Source: Polaromonas sp.
GTDB taxonomy: Bacteria > Pseudomonadota > Gammaproteobacteria > Burkholderiales > Burkholderiaceae_C
NCBI GenBank assembly: GCA_021737975.1
Contig: JAIPCZ010000002.1
Span: 62,001-126,000 of the forward strand
Direction of reading: 5' to 3'
Length of the DNA stretch: 64,000 nt
Positions 60,716 to 64,000 of this stretch are shown here, one piece after another (within the stretch, counting starts at the first letter, position 1; every line of letters begins with the position of its first letter). The position numbers and the translations under genes were made by a program. The notes beneath the pieces were generated by a model that had not been told where the DNA came from, did no database searches, and was given only the letters and a program-made list of their open reading frames with translations.

Positions 60716-61241
60716 GCCTGAACCGAGCGTCTGGTCAGTGCAGGAAGCCCCCGGCTTGCCAAGGTCTTTGCCAACCAGCATCACGGGCGACCTGCCTGAC
60801 ATCAACGTCTGGCTGGCGCTGGCGGTGCAAGAGCATCCGCATCACGCTTTTGCTCGCGCTTAATGGGCGAGTGTGGTGGCAGAGTCTGCTGCCGGCGCCC
60901 AAGCCCGCGCCCGGTTCTGCCGCACCAGCATGCTTGGCCTGGTGCGCTTGTTGTGCCAGCCCAAGTTGGTGGGTGCCGGTGCGCTCGACTTGCCGGCCGC
61001 CTGGCATCTTTACCCAAGCTATCGGGCCATGCCGCAAATTGGCTTGCTACCCGACCCCTTGGCATGCGAGGCTGAAATCAGCGGCTTGCGGCTGGTGACG
61101 TTCGACCGCGACTTTGAGCGCTTTGGCTTGACGCACGCCTTGATCTTGCCGCATCACCAGGTTTTCATGGGCGTTTGCCTGCTGGGTCATGGCCTTACAA
61201 CTCGGGTGGCTTCCGGTGTTCAGGGTCATTCCCCGTGCTAA
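60708..61241 (+). pseudogene. Degenerate VapC/PIN-domain toxin
   Basis: DLPDINVWLALAVQEHPHHAFARA-TAA(60861)-WASVVAES...FCRTSMLGLVRLLCQPKL...GLRLVTFDRDFERFGL in one frame with an in-frame stop. Confidence 0.8.
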
Positions 61242-61281
61242 GCTAAGCCACGTTGACAAACTATACCCAGGAGCGTTTTCC

Positions 61282-62418
61282 ATGCCCGGACTTCTTCCCA
61301 ATATCGACCCCGATGGTCTGCTCGAGTTCTCGGTGGTGTACACCGACCGCGCGCTCAACCACATGTCACAACGCTTTCAGGGCGTGATGAAAGACATTTC
61401 CAGCATCCTCAAGGAGGTCTACCACGCCCCTTCGGCGGTGCTCGTGCCGGGCAGCGGCACCTTCGGCATGGAGGCTGTGGCGCGTCAGTTTGCCACCGGC
61501 AAGAAGACGCTGGTGATCCGCAACGGCTGGTTCAGCTACCGTTGGACGCAGATTTTTGACATGGGCCATATCCCGAGCGAGTCCGTCGTGCTCAAGGCCC
61601 GCCGCGTGGGTGACGACAAACAGGCGCCGTGGGTGCCCTGCCCGGTCGACGAGGTGGTGGCCAGCATTCGCGCCAACAAGCCCGACGTGGTCTTTGCCCC
61701 GCATGTGGAAACCGCCGCCGGCATGATCCTGCCCGACGACTACCTGAAAACCGTGGCTGACGCCGTGCATGAGGTCGGCGGCCTGTTCGTGCTCGATTGC
61801 ATCGCCTCGGGCGCCATGTGGGTCAACATGGAAGCCACCGGCGTCGACGTGCTGGTGAGCGCGCCGCAAAAGGGCTGGAGCGGCTCGCCCTGCTGCGCCA
61901 TGGTCATGTTGAGCAGCCGCGCCCGCGCCGCCATTGACGCCACCACCAGCACCAGCTTTGCCTGCGATTTGAAAAAATGGCTGCAGATCATGGAGACCTA
62001 CGAAAAAGGCGGCCACGCCTACCATGCCACCATGCCGACCGACGCGCTCACGCGCCTTCGTGAGGTCATGCAGGAAACCCGCGCCTACGGCTTCGAGAAG
62101 GTCAAGGCCGAGCAGGCGGCGCTGGGCGCCAAGGTGCGCGCCCTGTTCGAGAGCCGCGGCATCCGGAGTGTGGCGGCCGAGGGTTTCAAGGCCCCCGGCG
62201 TGGTGGTGAGCTACACCCTTGACGCCGACATTCAGAACAGCAAGAAATTCCTGGCGCTCGGCCTGCAAACCGCCGCCGGCGTGCCGCTGCAGTGCGACGA
62301 ACCGGCTGATTTCTCGACCTTCCGCGTCGGCCTGTTCGGACTGGAGAAACTGCACAACGCGGACCGCAGCGTTGCCCACCTCGCGGCGGCGCTGGACGCG
62401 ATGGGTGTGACCGCCTGA
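61282..62418 (+). CDS. Class V aminotransferase (alanine/serine--glyoxylate type)
   Basis: VLVPGSGTFGMEAVARQFATGKKTLVIRNGWFSYRW; SAPQKGWSGSP PLP lysine region. Confidence 0.9.
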   Translation: MPGLLPNIDPDGLLEFSVVYTDRALNHMSQRFQGVMKDISSILKEVYHAPSAVLVPGSGTFGMEAVARQFATGKKTLVIRNGWFSYRWTQIFDMGHIPSESVVLKARRVGDDKQAPWVPCPVDEVVASIRANKPDVVFAPHVETAAGMILPDDYLKTVADAVHEVGGLFVLDCIASGAMWVNMEATGVDVLVSAPQKGWSGSPCCAMVMLSSRARAAIDATTSTSFACDLKKWLQIMETYEKGGHAYHATMPTDALTRLREVMQETRAYGFEKVKAEQAALGAKVRALFESRGIRSVAAEGFKAPGVVVSYTLDADIQNSKKFLALGLQTAAGVPLQCDEPADFSTFRVGLFGLEKLHNADRSVAHLAAALDAMGVTA

Positions 62419-62550
62419 CGCGCACGGCGAGCGCCAAATAGGCACTTCATGTGGGGGAATTAAGCGTTGCCGACTTGATTTCCGGGCCATCGCCACTACC
62501 ATTCGCTCGCTTGAACGGGGATTCCGTTTGATTGTGTGAAAAAGGAAAAC

Positions 62551-63426
62551 ATGAAACGCATTTTGTTGTTTGTTCTGACCAATGTGATGGTGGTCGCGGT
62601 GCTCGGCATTGTTGCCAGCCTGCTGGGTGTGAACCGCTACCTGACGGCCAACGGCCTGGACCTGGGCGCCTTGCTGGGCTTTGCGTTGATCATGGGTTTT
62701 GGCGGCGCCACCATTTCGCTGCTGATCAGCAAGCCCATGGCCAAGTGGACCGCGGGTGTGCGCATCATCAACCAGCCCGCCAATGTGGACGAAGCCTGGA
62801 TCGTCGAGACCGTGCGCAAGCTGGCTGACCAGGCCGGCATCGGCATGCCCGAAGTGGGCATCTTCGAGGGCGCCCCGAACGCCTTCGCCACGGGGGCCTT
62901 CAAGAATTCGGCCCTGGTGGCCGTCAGCACCGGTTTGCTGCAGGGCATGACCCACGAGGAAATCGAGGCCGTGATTGCCCACGAGGTCGCGCACGTCGCC
63001 AATGGCGACATGGTGACCATGACCCTCATTCAAGGCGTGATGAACACGTTTGTGGTGTTTTTCAGCCGTGTGATTGCCTACGCGATCGACAGCTTTTTAC
63101 GCAAGGGCGACAACCAAAACTCCGGCCCGGGCATCGGCTACATGGTGACCACCATCGTGCTCGACATCGTGCTGGGTTTTGCTGCCGCCATGGTGGTGGC
63201 CTGGTTCAGCCGCCACCGCGAGTTTCGCGCCGACGCCGGTGCCGCCCAACTGATGGGACGCCGCCAGCCCATGATCAACGCGCTGGCCCGACTCGGCGGC
63301 ATGCAGTCTGGTGAATTGCCCAAGAGCGTGGCGGCATTCGGCATTACTGGCGGCATCGGCAAGTTGTTTGCGACCCATCCGCCCATCGAGGACCGCATCA
63401 CCGCGCTGCAAAACGCGCAGGGCTAA
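62551..63426 (+). CDS. htpX: Heat-shock membrane protease HtpX
   Basis: [19 protein letters not shown] zinc-protease motif; [19 protein letters not shown]-like SD upstream. Confidence 0.95.
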   Translation: MKRILLFVLTNVMVVAVLGIVASLLGVNRYLTANGLDLGALLGFALIMGFGGATISLLISKPMAKWTAGVRIINQPANVDEAWIVETVRKLADQAGIGMPEVGIFEGAPNAFATGAFKNSALVAVSTGLLQGMTHEEIEAVIAHEVAHVANGDMVTMTLIQGVMNTFVVFFSRVIAYAIDSFLRKGDNQNSGPGIGYMVTTIVLDIVLGFAAAMVVAWFSRHREFRADAGAAQLMGRRQPMINALARLGGMQSGELPKSVAAFGITGGIGKLFATHPPIEDRITALQNAQG

Positions 63427-63442
63427 AAGCTAAACCCGGCGC

Positions 63443-64000
63443 ATGGAACTCGCCACCTGGCTCACTTTTTTCGCCGCTTCCTGGGCCATCAGCATTTCGC
63501 CCGGCCCGGGCGCGATTGCTTCGATGAGCGCCGGGCTGAACCACGGCTTCAGGTATGGCTACATCACTGTTTTTGGCCTGGTGCTGGGCATCTGGTCGCA
63601 ACTGCTGATTGTGGGGGTCGGCCTGGGCGCGCTGATTTCCACCTCCGCGACCGCGTTCACCGTGGTCAAGTGGTTGGGCGTGGCCTATTTGGTATGGCTG
63701 GGCATTGCGCAATGGCGCGCCCCGGCGCGGCCCATGGTGGCGCTGTCGGACACAGGCGAGCTGGTGAGCCAGCGCGCCTTGATTCTCAAGGCCTGGATGA
63801 TCAACGTGGTCAACCCCAAGGGCACGGTGTTCCTGCTGGCCGTGGTGCCGCAATTCATCAACCTGAGCCAGCCGCTGCTGGCGCAATACCTCATCATCGG
63901 CGCCACGCTGGCCTTCACCGACATGGTGGTCATGGCCGGCTACACGGCGCTGGCTTCGCGGGTGCTGGGCGCCTTGAAAGAGCCGTCGCACATTCGTGCC
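63443..64000 (+). CDS. LysE/RhtB-family exporter (3' end outside window)
   Basis: MELATWLTFFAASWAISISPGPGAIASMSAGLNHGFRYG...; open to the window end. Confidence 0.85.
   Translation, partial: MELATWLTFFAASWAISISPGPGAIASMSAGLNHGFRYGYITVFGLVLGIWSQLLIVGVGLGALISTSATAFTVVKWLGVAYLVWLGIAQWRAPARPMVALSDTGELVSQRALILKAWMINVVNPKGTVFLLAVVPQFINLSQPLLAQYLIIGATLAFTDMVVMAGYTALASRVLGALKEPSHIRA

Noticed and set aside
60873-61241. 122-aa ORF as an intact small gene
   Set aside because: Same frame as the upstream VapC-like sequence, separated only by TAA; better read as a pseudogene fragment
61366-63033. 555-aa minus-strand ORF spanning two genes
   Set aside because: Antisense to the class V aminotransferase and htpX; low-quality composition
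1-64000. tRNA, rRNA, CRISPR arrays, intact IS elements, prophage genes
   Set aside because: Scanned by eye; no characteristic motifs (T-loop GGTTCGAATCC, transposase DDE, spaced direct repeats, phage structural genes) were seen, though a tool search would be more reliable

Overview
This 64 kb, high-GC window looks like ordinary, gene-dense bacterial chromosome, most like Burkholderiales/Comamonadaceae by protein similarity. That lineage call is recognition by eye, with no search run. I identify about 57 coding genes. They are mostly aromatic, fatty-acid and amino-acid catabolism plus transport: phenylacetyl-CoA epoxidase paaABCDE-paaY with a maiA-like gene; folM/folX-like genes; pyrC; a CigR/RcnB-like secreted protein; an ATM1-type ABC exporter; an Fbp-type ABC importer; a beta-oxidation cluster with a TetR regulator; an orphan GspE/PulE ATPase overlapping a SrkA-like kinase; threonine dehydratase; pckG; a beta-alanine module (LysR, omega-aminotransferase, mmsA, with ald nearby); uup; a ClC channel; HemG, two YceI proteins and cytochrome b561; a glutaryl-CoA module; htpX; and a LysE-type exporter cut by the window end. 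I saw no rRNA, tRNA, CRISPR array, prophage or intact IS element. The observations most worth a second look are: (1) a structured intergenic element with inverted-repeat ends between the fadB-like and thiolase genes (about 24702-24858); (2) four tandem units of exactly 30 residues resembling MshEN c-di-GMP-binding motifs in the orphan PulE-like ATPase; (3) a decayed vapBC locus; (4) a 22-bp palindrome upstream of the TetR gene; (5) several genes with a -10-like hexamer next to the ATG (candidate leaderless mRNAs), including a perfect hairpin abutting the uup start codon; and (6) a kelch protein that seems to lack its N-terminus. I found no clear evidence for a wholly new multi-gene system.
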